DNA from: Actinomycetota bacterium
GTDB lineage: Bacteria; Actinomycetota; Actinomycetes; Actinomycetales; Cellulomonadaceae
Direction of reading: 5' to 3'
NCBI GenBank assembly: GCA_018898235.1
Contig: JAHIJU010000441.1
Location: 1-11,187, forward strand
DNA length: 11,187 bases
The translations under genes and the position numbers were made by a program. The notes under the pieces are model-generated. The model had not been told where the DNA came from, did not search any database, and was given only the letters and a program-made list of their open reading frames with translations. The stretch's first letter is position 1. Each line of letters opens with the position of its first letter. This document shows, piece by piece, positions 1 through 5,964 of this stretch.

Positions 1-51
1 CTCCACGGTCGTGAGCAGGATCCCGGCCGGAGCAGACTCCTCGATACCCAT
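1..51 (-). CDS. nuoB: NADH-quinone oxidoreductase subunit B, N-terminal fragment
   Basis: Only the first 17 codons lie in the window; the gene runs off the left edge. They read MGIEESAPAGILLTTVE, which matches the usual start of NuoB (MGIEE..P.G.LLTTVE..). In the family, NuoB carries the N2 iron-sulfur cluster in the peripheral arm of proton-pumping NADH dehydrogenase, next to the quinone site; the cluster ligands are outside the window. The ATG at 49-51 is supported by a GAGGAGGG ribosome site 5 nt upstream. The gene follows nuoA on the same strand with a 27-nt gap, so the two are almost certainly co-transcribed as the start of a nuo operon. The call rests on a short stretch, but order and sequence agree. 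Confidence 0.88.
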   Translation of the reverse strand, partial: MGIEESAPAGILLTTVE

Positions 52-56
52 CTCAG

Positions 57-64
57 CCCTCCTC
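57..64 (-). promoter_or_regulatory. Ribosome binding site of nuoB
   Basis: The minus strand reads GAGGAGGG, ending 5 nt before the ATG at 51. It complements the 16S anti-Shine-Dalgarno well and fixes the nuoB start. Confidence 0.75.
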
Positions 65-78
65 TCCCAGTCCCGTGA

Positions 79-441
79 TCAGTCCCACTCGAGCCCGCCA
101 CGTCGCCACTCGTACACGAGCGGCACGGTGATCAGCAGCACGAACGCGATCATCGCCACCGTGCCGAACAGCGCGAGGGTGGCGAAGCTCACCGCCCACG
201 GGTAGAGGAACACGACCTCGATGTCGAACACGATGAACGTCATGGCGACCAGGTAGTACTTCACCGGGAACCGCCCGCCGCCCACGGCGTGCGGAGTCGG
301 CTGGATGCCGCACTCGTAGGCCTCCAGCTTGGCGCGGTTGTACCGCTTCGGTCCCAGGACGGCGCTGGCGACCAGACCGCCGACCGCCAGCAGCAGGCCG
401 AGCGCCATCATCACCAGCAGCGGGACGTACGGGTTGGTCAT
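79..441 (-). CDS. nuoA: NADH-quinone oxidoreductase subunit A
   Basis: This 120-residue protein is NuoA, a small membrane subunit of NADH:quinone oxidoreductase (complex I) that helps form the quinone-access region between the membrane and peripheral arms. Three hydrophobic segments are visible at about residues 7-30, 63-83 and 88-110, the usual NuoA topology. Family hallmarks are YECG (residues 42-45, with the conserved Cys in the first loop), the RFPVKYYLVAM stretch and FDIEVVFLYPWA (72-83) with its conserved Asp and Glu. Length is normal for the family. The ATG has an AAGGAGG site 8 nt upstream. The MenJ-like reductase lies 58 nt upstream and nuoB 27 nt downstream on the same strand, which places the complex in a transcriptional series with menaquinone maturation genes. 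Identification is secure. Confidence 0.97.
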   Translation of the reverse strand: MTNPYVPLLVMMALGLLLAVGGLVASAVLGPKRYNRAKLEAYECGIQPTPHAVGGGRFPVKYYLVAMTFIVFDIEVVFLYPWAVSFATLALFGTVAMIAFVLLITVPLVYEWRRGGLEWD

Positions 442-449
442 CGCACGCG

Positions 450-456
450 CCTCCTT
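450..456 (-). promoter_or_regulatory. Ribosome binding site of nuoA
   Basis: AAGGAGG on the minus strand, 8 nt before the nuoA ATG. It is a near-perfect Shine-Dalgarno sequence, in contrast to the men genes nearby, which mostly lack one. Confidence 0.8.
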
Positions 457-499
457 GAGCTGTTCGTCACGGTTGAGGTCCTACCTGTCGTCCGTCGCC

Positions 500-1816
500 T
501 CATGCTGCCGGCGCCATCCGGGCGAGCCCGGCGATCACTCGGTCCATGAGGTCCCCGCCCTGCGGTTCGTAACAGTCCGACAGGAGCTTGAGGGTGAACC
601 GCATCAGCAAGGGCCGGGGCAGACCGTACCGCGTGCAGGCATGCATGACGCGCGGGTTCTCGATGAGGCGGACGAAACCACGACCCAAGGTGTAGTAACC
701 GCCCAGGTCGTCCTTCATCCGGGTCTGGTAGGAGGCCAGGGCCCGTTCACGGCCCGCGGTCGAGGCGCGGGCCAGACCCTGGGCGATCGCCTCGGCCGCG
801 ACCCGGCCGGCCTGCAGACCGTAGGCGATCCCCTCGCCGTTGAACGGGCTCACCATGCCGCCCGCGTCGCCGACCAGCATCAACCCGCCGTCGTACAGCG
901 GACCGCGGTTGAATCCCATCGGCAGGGCCGCACCACGCACCGGCGCCAGCTGGTTGTCCGGGGTGAGCTCCCACTCGCGTGGGGCGTTCGCCATCCACCG
1001 GCCGAACAGGTCCTTGTAGTCCACCTTGGTGGCCGCCGAGGTCGAGCTCACCGAGCCGAGCCCCACGTTCACGGTGCCGTCGCCCATCGCGAAGATCCAG
1101 CCGTAGCCGGGCATCAGGTTCGAACGGCCCGGGACGCCGTCCCACAGCTCGAGATGGGACTCCATCCAGGCGTCGTCGTGGCGCGGTGAGCGGAAGTAGG
1201 TGCGGACGGCCACGCCGAGCGGGCGGTCCTGGCGGGGCTGGCGGCCCATCGCCGTCGCCAACCGGGACGAGACACCGTCCGCGGCGAGCACGACGCGTGC
1301 GCGGTACGTCACCTCCTCACCGCTGCGGCGGCCCTGGGCATCGACCGGACGGGCCGTGACCCCCACGACGCGTCCCGTGCGCTCGTCGAGCACCGGACCG
1401 GTGACCGCCGTGCGTTCGAGCAGCTTGGCTCCCGCGGCACGCGCGTGCTGGGCCAGGAGCTGGTCGAGGCTGAACCTGGACCGCGCCAGACCGAACGACG
1501 GGTAGGACGACAGCTCGGGCCACGGCAGCTGCACGACATGGCCGCCGCCGAAGACGCGCAGCCCCTCGTTGCGGATCCAGCCGTCACGCTCGCGGATCGT
1601 GACACCCATGCGCACCAGCTCAGCCACCGCGCGGGGGGTCAGACCGTCGCCGCAGATCTTGTCGCGCGGGAACTCGGCCTTCTCCAGCAGCAGGACGTCG
1701 AGCCCGGCCTGTGCGCACCAGTAGGCCGCGGAGGAACCTGCCGGGCCTGCGCCAACCACGATGACATCAGCGTCTTCGTGAGTCTCGACCACCCGTGCGT
1801 CCCAACTGTGCAGCAC
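500..1816 (-). CDS. menJ: Geranylgeranyl reductase family FAD oxidoreductase, probable menaquinone reductase
   Basis: This 438-residue flavoprotein belongs to the geranylgeranyl reductase family. It opens with an FAD-binding Rossmann motif (DVIVVGAGPAGSSAA, residues 17-31). It then shows KICGDG (53-58), a conserved family motif near the flavin, GWIFAMGDG (239-247), and the second FAD motif GDAGGMVSPFNGEGI (316-330). In Mycobacterium tuberculosis the related MenJ saturates one isoprene unit of the menaquinone tail. The position here, between menG and nuoA, supports the same role, but substrate and number of bonds reduced are inferred. The start drawn is GTG at 1816, with only AAGG abutting it. 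A second in-frame GTG at 1792 would give 430 residues, closer to where homologous proteins begin (just before the FAD motif). A terpenoid-lipid geranylgeranyl reductase is the main alternative. Confidence 0.85.
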   Translation of the reverse strand: MLHSWDARVVETHEDADVIVVGAGPAGSSAAYWCAQAGLDVLLLEKAEFPRDKICGDGLTPRAVAELVRMGVTIRERDGWIRNEGLRVFGGGHVVQLPWPELSSYPSFGLARSRFSLDQLLAQHARAAGAKLLERTAVTGPVLDERTGRVVGVTARPVDAQGRRSGEEVTYRARVVLAADGVSSRLATAMGRQPRQDRPLGVAVRTYFRSPRHDDAWMESHLELWDGVPGRSNLMPGYGWIFAMGDGTVNVGLGSVSSTSAATKVDYKDLFGRWMANAPREWELTPDNQLAPVRGAALPMGFNRGPLYDGGLMLVGDAGGMVSPFNGEGIAYGLQAGRVAAEAIAQGLARASTAGRERALASYQTRMKDDLGGYYTLGRGFVRLIENPRVMHACTRYGLPRPLLMRFTLKLLSDCYEPQGGDLMDRVIAGLARMAPAA

Positions 1817-1833
1817 CCTTGGTTTACCGGCTG

Positions 1834-1862
1834 AGTCTATCGGCGCCCTTCGGCACTGTCTG
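1834..1862 (-). promoter_or_regulatory. Possible promoter of the menJ-nuoA-nuoB series
   Basis: On the minus strand, CAGACA (1857-1862) and TAGACT (1834-1839) are separated by 17 bp, resembling -35 and -10 boxes of a housekeeping sigma factor. TAGACT fits the actinobacterial TANNNT -10. Transcription would begin near 1827, about 10 nt before the GTG at 1816 or about 35 nt before the GTG at 1792. This is based on pattern only. Confidence 0.35.
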
Positions 1863-1869
1863 CGAAGGG
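1846..1869. promoter_or_regulatory. Inverted repeat in the menG-menJ gap
   Basis: CCCTTCG (1846-1852) and CGAAGGG (1863-1869) are perfect 7-bp arms with a 10-nt spacer, in the 83-bp space between the menG stop and the menJ start. It could be an RNA hairpin that partly terminates menG transcripts, or a protein site covering the putative -35 box at 1857-1862. No T-run follows. Confidence 0.35.
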
Positions 1870-1899
1870 TGACCTAAGTCCCAGAACACGTGAGCAAAG

Positions 1900-2592
1900 T
1901 CACGGACGTACGGCCCGGTGCAGGGCGACGATCCCGCCCGACAGGTTCCGGTAGGCCACCTGGTCCCAGCCCGCGGCCCGCACCAGACGACCGAGGGCGA
2001 GCTGGTCCGGCCAGTCGACGATCGACTCCGCCAGGTACTGGTACGCATCCGAACCGGTCGCCACCGTGCGTGCCACCAGCGGCAGCAGCCGGGTCAGGTA
2101 CACGTCGTAGGCCTGCCGGAACGCGGCGGCCGTCGGACGCGAGAACTCGCAGATCACCAGCCGACCGCCCGGTCTGGTCACTCGCAGCATCTCGGACAGT
2201 GCGGCCGCCGTGTCGACGACGTTGCGCAGACCGAAGGAGATGGTCACGGCATCGAAAGACCCGTCGGCGAACGGCAGCGCCGTCGCGTCACCGGCCACGA
2301 AGGCCAGGTCGGGACGCCGCCGCTTACCCACCGCCAGCATCCCGGTCGACAGGTCGCAGGCCACCACCCGGACCCCCGAGTCGGCCAACGGGCCGCTCGA
2401 GGTCCCCGTCCCGGCGGCCAGGTCGAGCACCCGCTCCCCCGGCGCTGCCGCCAGCGCACGGGCCGTCGCCCGTCGCCAGACGCGGTCCTGGCCGAGCGAC
2501 AGCACATCGTTCGTCACGTCGTACCGCGGCGCGACGGTGTCGAACATCGCGGCGACGTCGTGGGGCTGCTTGTCGAGATTGGCGCGGGACAT
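1900..2592 (-). CDS. menG: Demethylmenaquinone methyltransferase (UbiE/MenG)
   Basis: This 230-residue S-adenosylmethionine-dependent methyltransferase performs the last ring step of menaquinone synthesis, methylating demethylmenaquinone. The SAM-binding motif I is VLDLAAGTGT (residues 55-64), followed by the acidic motif at VVACD (76-80), GDATALPF (101-108) and the UbiE signature ISFGLRNV (118-125). The N-terminus VAAMFDTVAPRYDVTNDVLS (13-32) is classic for the family. The ATG at 2590-2592 gives a normal-length protein starting MSRANLDK; the reading frame stays open to 2997, but that stretch is antisense to menF and carries no family sequence. The start region has no strong ribosome site: AGGA lies 7 nt upstream, or CAGGAT six bases before ATG may be a -10 box of a leaderless transcript. 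It heads the minus-strand series menG-menJ-nuoA-nuoB and is divergent from menF. Confidence 0.95.
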   Translation of the reverse strand: MSRANLDKQPHDVAAMFDTVAPRYDVTNDVLSLGQDRVWRRATARALAAAPGERVLDLAAGTGTSSGPLADSGVRVVACDLSTGMLAVGKRRRPDLAFVAGDATALPFADGSFDAVTISFGLRNVVDTAAALSEMLRVTRPGGRLVICEFSRPTAAAFRQAYDVYLTRLLPLVARTVATGSDAYQYLAESIVDWPDQLALGRLVRAAGWDQVAYRNLSGGIVALHRAVRP

Positions 2593-2615
2593 GGCCCCAT
2601 CCTGGCAGCCATCCC

Positions 2616-2645
2616 GGCCGGGTCGCGGATCGCCCCGACCCGGCC
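2616..2645. promoter_or_regulatory. Candidate operator between menG and menF
   Basis: GGCCGGGTCG (2616-2625) and CGACCCGGCC (2636-2645) form a perfect 10-bp inverted repeat with a 10-nt spacer. Half-site centres are 20 bp apart, close to two helical turns, which suits a dimeric repressor. It lies in the 83-bp divergent space between menG and menF. The high GC content makes short palindromes common, so this is a candidate only. Confidence 0.4.
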
Positions 2646-2661
2646 ACCCCGACCGAAGTCC

Positions 2662-2667
2662 TAGGCT
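2662..2667 (+). promoter_or_regulatory. -10 element (TANNNT) of menF, likely leaderless start
   Basis: TAGGCT ends 8 nt before the menF ATG at 2676. With the usual 6-8 nt from -10 box to transcription start, the mRNA would begin at or beside the A of ATG. It sits in CCTAGGCTGG (2660-2669), a string also seen in variant form before menC and menB. A GGGAG at 2668-2672 is only 3 nt from ATG, too close for good Shine-Dalgarno pairing. No clear -35 box is visible. Confidence 0.5.
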
Positions 2668-2675
2668 GGGAGCCG

Positions 2676-3971
2676 ATGAGCACCTCCCCCGCACCCTCGG
2701 ACGCCCTGCCGGCTCCGCTCGTCGTCCGCACGGTCGCGCTCGACACCCTCGCCGCCGGGCACGACCCCGCCGAACTGCTGGGCCTGCTGCCTGCCCGCGG
2801 CGGACTGGCCTGGGTACGACGCGGTGACGGCCTGGTCGGCTGGGGCGAGGCGGCCCGGGTCCCGGTGACCGGGCCCGACCGGTTCGCTGCCGCCGACCGG
2901 GCCTGGCGCGAGCTGGTCGCCCACGCCGTCGTCCGCGACGAGGTCGGCCTGCCGGGGACCGGCCCGGTGGCCTTCGGGACCTTCGCCTTCGACTCACGGT
3001 CGGCGGCCGGCGGAGTGCTCATCGTCCCGTCCGTGCTGGTCGGACGCCGCGACGGCCGGGCCTGGGTGACCACCATCGGCACCACCCTGACGGCCCCGCC
3101 GGTCCTGACCGCCGACCTCGACCCCGTCGTCGCCCCCGGGCGGGTGCAGCTCGGCGACGGCGCCATGGATGCCGCCTCCTGGGAGCGCGTCGTGGCCCGC
3201 GGTGTGCAGGCCATCCGCGACGGCAGGGTGGACAAAGTGGTGCTCGCGCGCGACGTCGTGGCGCGCACCGAGCAGCCGCTGGACTCCCGCTGGGCGTTGC
3301 GCCGGCTGGCCGACCGCTACGAATCCTGCTGGACGTTCGCCGTCGACGACCTCATCGGCGCCACCCCCGAGCTGCTGCTGCGCGCCGAACGCGGTCTGGT
3401 CACCTCGCGGGTGCTGGCCGGCACGATCCGGCGGACCGGGGACGACGACGCCGACATCGCCCGCGCGGGGATCCTCGCGCACTCGTCCAAGGACCTCGAG
3501 GAGCACGAGTACGCCGTGCGCTCGGTCGCGCAGGCGCTGGCCCCGTTCTGCACCTCGGCCAACGTGCCCGATGTGCCGTTCGTGCTGTCGCTGCCCAACG
3601 TGCTGCACCTGGCGTCCGACATCACCGGGGTGCTGGCCGCCGACCACCGGTCGTCCCTGGCCCTGGCCGCGGCGCTGCACCCCACGGCAGCCGTCTGCGG
3701 GACACCGACCGAGGCCGCCCGCGAGCTCATCCAGGAGCTGGAGCAGATGGACCGCGGCCGCTACGCCGGACCGGTCGGCTGGTTGGGCGCCGACGGTGAC
3801 GGGGAGTGGGGCATCGGCTTGCGCTCGGCCCAGCTCGATGCCGCCGACCCGCACCGCGTGCGACTGTTCGCCGGCTGTGGCGTGCTGGCCGCCTCGAGCC
3901 CGGCCGCCGAGCTCGCCGAGTCCCAGGCCAAGCTCGAGCCGATGAAGTACGCGCTGGGCCTCACGCACTGA
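2676..3971 (+). CDS. menF: Isochorismate synthase
   Basis: This 431-residue enzyme converts chorismate to isochorismate, the entry step of menaquinone synthesis. The C-terminal chorismate-binding domain is complete. It contains DKVVLAR (186-192, catalytic base Lys187), GATPELL (228-234, acid Glu232), LAGT (247-250), SSKDLEEHEYAV with magnesium-binding acids (270-281), LHPTAAVCG (334-342), GRYAGPVGW (361-369) and the terminal AESQAKLEPM (414-423). The Lys and Glu pair is what separates isochorismate synthases from salicylate or anthranilate synthases at sequence level. The ATG at 2676 gives a normal family length; the frame is open back to 1890, but that part is antisense to menG. EntC (siderophore) and MenF proteins are hard to separate by sequence; the surrounding men genes favour menaquinone. 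Confidence 0.94.
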   Translation: MSTSPAPSDALPAPLVVRTVALDTLAAGHDPAELLGLLPARGGLAWVRRGDGLVGWGEAARVPVTGPDRFAAADRAWRELVAHAVVRDEVGLPGTGPVAFGTFAFDSRSAAGGVLIVPSVLVGRRDGRAWVTTIGTTLTAPPVLTADLDPVVAPGRVQLGDGAMDAASWERVVARGVQAIRDGRVDKVVLARDVVARTEQPLDSRWALRRLADRYESCWTFAVDDLIGATPELLLRAERGLVTSRVLAGTIRRTGDDDADIARAGILAHSSKDLEEHEYAVRSVAQALAPFCTSANVPDVPFVLSLPNVLHLASDITGVLAADHRSSLALAAALHPTAAVCGTPTEAARELIQELEQMDRGRYAGPVGWLGADGDGEWGIGLRSAQLDAADPHRVRLFAGCGVLAASSPAAELAESQAKLEPMKYALGLTH

Positions 3972-3972
3972 C

Positions 3973-3991
3973 GCCCGGGTCCGACCCGGGC
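3973..3991 (+). terminator. Short GC hairpin after menF
   Basis: GCCCGGGTC and GACCCGGGC are perfect 9-bp arms separated by one base, so about 7 pairs with a 5-nt loop would form. It begins 2 nt after the menF stop. No T-tract follows, as is common in high-GC actinobacteria. It may act together with the larger hairpin just downstream. Confidence 0.5.
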
Positions 3992-4002
3992 ACGCGCCGA
4001 CG

Positions 4003-4050
4003 CACGAGGGGCGCCGTCCCGGACCTCGGTCCAGGACGGCGCCCCTCGTG
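4003..4050. terminator. Strong bidirectional terminator hairpin between menF and htrA
   Basis: Perfect 17-bp arms (4003-4019 and 4034-4050) flank a 14-nt loop that itself holds GGACC/GGTCC. It lies between convergent genes, 32 nt after the menF stop and 12 nt after the stop of the protease gene, so it can serve both strands. There is no U-run, the common form of intrinsic terminator in GC-rich actinobacteria. Confidence 0.8.
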
Positions 4051-4061
4051 CCGGAGCCGGA

Positions 4062-5846
4062 TCAGCCCCGGCCGCCACCCTGCGAGGGCGCCGGCGTCGA
4101 GCCCGGCCTGCTGGTCGCGTCCTCGGCCTTGGCGGCCAGGGTCGCGTCGACCTGCAGCGCCTTGCCGTCCCGGACGAGGGTCAGCGTCACGGTGTCGCCC
4201 GCACTCATCGAGCGGACGTACGCGGTGAGCGACTCGGAGCCCGGCGTCGGGTTGTCACCGAGCGCGACGATCACGTCACCGGCCTCGATGCCTGCCTTGG
4301 CCGCGGGCGAACCGGCGGTGACGGAGGCCACCTTCGCCCCCCGGCGGGTCGCACCGTCCGCAGTCGCCGTGGCGTCCGTCAGCCGCACCCCGAGGAACGC
4401 GTGCTGGGCGGAGCCCGAGGCGATGAGTTGGCTGCCGATGTTCTTCACCAGGTCGATCGGGATCGCGAAGCCCAGGCCGATCGACCCGGACTGGGATCCA
4501 CCGCTGGTGCTCGACAGCGACGCGATCGACGAGGTGATGCCGATGACCTTGCCCTCACCGTCGAACAGCGGACCTCCCGAGTTCCCCGGGTTGATCGCCG
4601 CGTCGACCTGGATGGCGTTGGTGACCACGGCATCGCTGCCGTCGCTCGTGGTGGCCGTGCTGACCGGGCGGGCGAGCGCCGAGACGATGCCCGTGGTCAC
4701 GGTGTTCTGCAGGCCCAGCGGGTTGCCGACCGCCATCACCTGCTCACCGACCACCAGGGAGTTCGAGTCACCCAGGGCCGCGGGCTGCAGATCGCTCGGC
4801 GGGTCGGTGATCGTGACCACGGCCAGGTCGGTGGTCGCGTCGGTGCCCACCACGGTGGCGTCGACGATGCGCCCGTCGCTCAACGTCACCTGCACGGTGT
4901 TGTTCTGCGCACCGTCGACGACGTGGTTGTTGGTCAGGACGTGGCCCTCGGAGTCCAGGATCACCCCGGAGCCCTCCGCCTCGCCCTCGGTCGTGTTGAC
5001 GGCGATCGCCACGACCGAGGCCTTGACGGCCTTGGCCACGGCCTCCCAGTCCGGGCTGGCCGTCGACGAACCCGCGACCGGCACCTGGCTCGTGGTGGAC
5101 TGGCCCAGTCCGGCGATCGAGGCCGGTCGCGTGCTGGAACTGGTGCCGTTGGCCGCGAGAACGCCGAACGTCGTCCCGCCCGCCACCAGCACGGAGACCA
5201 GGGCGCAGACCGTCACCAGCACCCACGCCGGGCGCTGCCGCGGCGCGGCTGGCCCGCCCGCGCCGACGGGGGCCGCGAACGGGTCGCCCTGGACGGCGTG
5301 CGGCTGCACGGGCTGCGCAGCCTGCGGGTACGCCTGGGCCTGCTGGGGCTGGCCGTAGACCGGGGGGGTCGGCGGCTGCTGGCCGTAGACCGGAGGAGTC
5401 GGCGGAGCCGCGAACGGGTTCACCGGGCGCTCGGCCCGGAACGGCCCGTACGGACCGGGCTGCGCAGGTGCAGGCGCGTAGCCGGCGGCCGGAGCCGCAG
5501 GCGCGGCGGGCGGTGCGACGGGTGGCGTGCTCGGCTGGGCGACGGCGTACGGCGATGCGGGCGGCGCGACGGGTGGCGTGCTCGGCTGGGCGACGGCGTA
5601 CGGCGATGCGGGCGGCGCGACGGGCGCGGGCGCGGCCGGAGCCGACGGGGACGGCGCGACGGGCTGCTGGGCCGTCGGCGAGGTCCACGCGGCCGGCTGT
5701 GCGACCGGGGCAGCCGTCGGAGCGGCCGGTGCGACCTCATCGGTCGAGGGCTCGGCGACCGGCGGCGCCGGGACCGTGGGGGTCGTGGCAGGGTCGGGGC
5801 GGTCGGTGGGCGTGGGGGTGGTCTCGTCACCCGGAGTGGACGTCAT
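4062..5846 (-). CDS. Membrane-anchored HtrA/DegP-type serine protease with PDZ domain
   Basis: This 594-residue protein is an S1C-family trypsin-like protease of the HtrA type, which handles misfolded envelope proteins. The first 205 residues or so are a Pro/Ala-rich cytoplasmic tail with internal repeats: PPVAPPASPYAVAQPST twice, and PPTPPVYGQ twice. A single transmembrane helix lies at about 208-230 (WVLVTVCALVSVLVAGG), with no signal-peptide cleavage site seen. The protease domain (about 265-475) carries the full triad His308 (TNNHVV), Asp340 (TTDLAVV) and Ser423 (GNSGGP). A PDZ domain spans about 485-570 (GVRLTD, then AGIEAGDVIVALG). The ATG at 5846 follows AAGGAGG by 4 nt; the frame is open further to 6500, but that part is antisense to menD. 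It lies 118 bp downstream of menD on the same strand. A link with menaquinone metabolism is not evident. Confidence 0.95.
   Translation of the reverse strand: MTSTPGDETTPTPTDRPDPATTPTVPAPPVAEPSTDEVAPAAPTAAPVAQPAAWTSPTAQQPVAPSPSAPAAPAPVAPPASPYAVAQPSTPPVAPPASPYAVAQPSTPPVAPPAAPAAPAAGYAPAPAQPGPYGPFRAERPVNPFAAPPTPPVYGQQPPTPPVYGQPQQAQAYPQAAQPVQPHAVQGDPFAAPVGAGGPAAPRQRPAWVLVTVCALVSVLVAGGTTFGVLAANGTSSSTRPASIAGLGQSTTSQVPVAGSSTASPDWEAVAKAVKASVVAIAVNTTEGEAEGSGVILDSEGHVLTNNHVVDGAQNNTVQVTLSDGRIVDATVVGTDATTDLAVVTITDPPSDLQPAALGDSNSLVVGEQVMAVGNPLGLQNTVTTGIVSALARPVSTATTSDGSDAVVTNAIQVDAAINPGNSGGPLFDGEGKVIGITSSIASLSSTSGGSQSGSIGLGFAIPIDLVKNIGSQLIASGSAQHAFLGVRLTDATATADGATRRGAKVASVTAGSPAAKAGIEAGDVIVALGDNPTPGSESLTAYVRSMSAGDTVTLTLVRDGKALQVDATLAAKAEDATSRPGSTPAPSQGGGRG
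5351..5405. repeat. 30-bp imperfect tandem repeat in the protease gene
   Basis: Units at 5351-5375 and 5381-5405 match at 23 of 25 bases, with a 30-bp period. They encode two PPTPPVYGQ peptides in the Pro-rich cytoplasmic tail of the HtrA-like protease. The period is a multiple of three, so the frame is kept. Confidence 0.75.
5515..5616. repeat. Perfect 51-bp tandem duplication in the protease gene
   Basis: 5515-5565 and 5566-5616 are identical over 51 bp, and the first bases of a third unit follow at 5617. Each unit encodes 17 residues (PPVAPPASPYAVAQPST) of the Pro-rich tail. Perfect identity suggests recent slippage, and copy number may vary between strains. Confidence 0.9.
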
Positions 5847-5850
5847 GGTG

Positions 5851-5857
5851 CCTCCTT
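5851..5857 (-). promoter_or_regulatory. Ribosome binding site of the HtrA-like protease
   Basis: AAGGAGG on the minus strand, 4 nt before the ATG at 5846; the motif decides the start. A 6-bp hairpin (GCGATG at 5862-5867, CATCGC at 5872-5877, 4-nt loop) lies immediately upstream and might affect access to it. Confidence 0.75.
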
Positions 5858-5906
5858 GTCGGCGATGATTCCATCGCACCCCGCTGGAGCCTCGCTGCAC
5901 GATCCC

Positions 5907-5919
5907 TGGGAACTTCCCA
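5907..5919. promoter_or_regulatory. 13-bp dyad upstream of the protease gene
   Basis: TGGGAACTTCCCA is a perfect 6-bp-arm dyad around a central base, about 60 bp upstream of the protease start, in the 118-bp gap after menD. It could be an operator. No convincing -10 box for the protease was found in the gap, so transcription may partly come from menD. Confidence 0.3.
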
Positions 5920-5940
5920 AGAGCTGGGTCTGAGAAGCCT

Positions 5941-5958
5941 CTCACCGCACCGGGTGAG
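5941..5958 (-). terminator. Weak hairpin after menD
   Basis: CTCACC and GGTGAG arms with a 6-nt loop lie 7 nt downstream of the menD stop, between menD and the protease gene. The stem is only 6 bp and no T-run follows, so termination would be partial at best. Confidence 0.3.
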
Positions 5959-5964
5959 CGCCCG

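Noticed and set aside
1881..1905. Rex (NADH-sensing) operator near the menG stop, suggested by the TCACGTGTTC-like sequence
   Set aside because: It lacks the TGTGAA...TTCACA symmetry of known Rex sites and overlaps the menG coding end.
1890..2675. N-terminal extension of menF by 262 codons
   Set aside because: The added part is antisense to menG, is low-complexity Pro/Arg/Ser, and the family length is reached from the ATG at 2676.
2593..2997. N-terminal extension of menG
   Set aside because: It overlaps menF and the divergent gap in antisense; UbiE sequence begins at MSRANLDK encoded from 2592.
5908..5913. GGGAAC as a SigE-type -35 box for the protease
   Set aside because: The motif is on the plus strand, pointing away from the protease gene, and no CGTT-type -10 box follows at the right distance on either strand.
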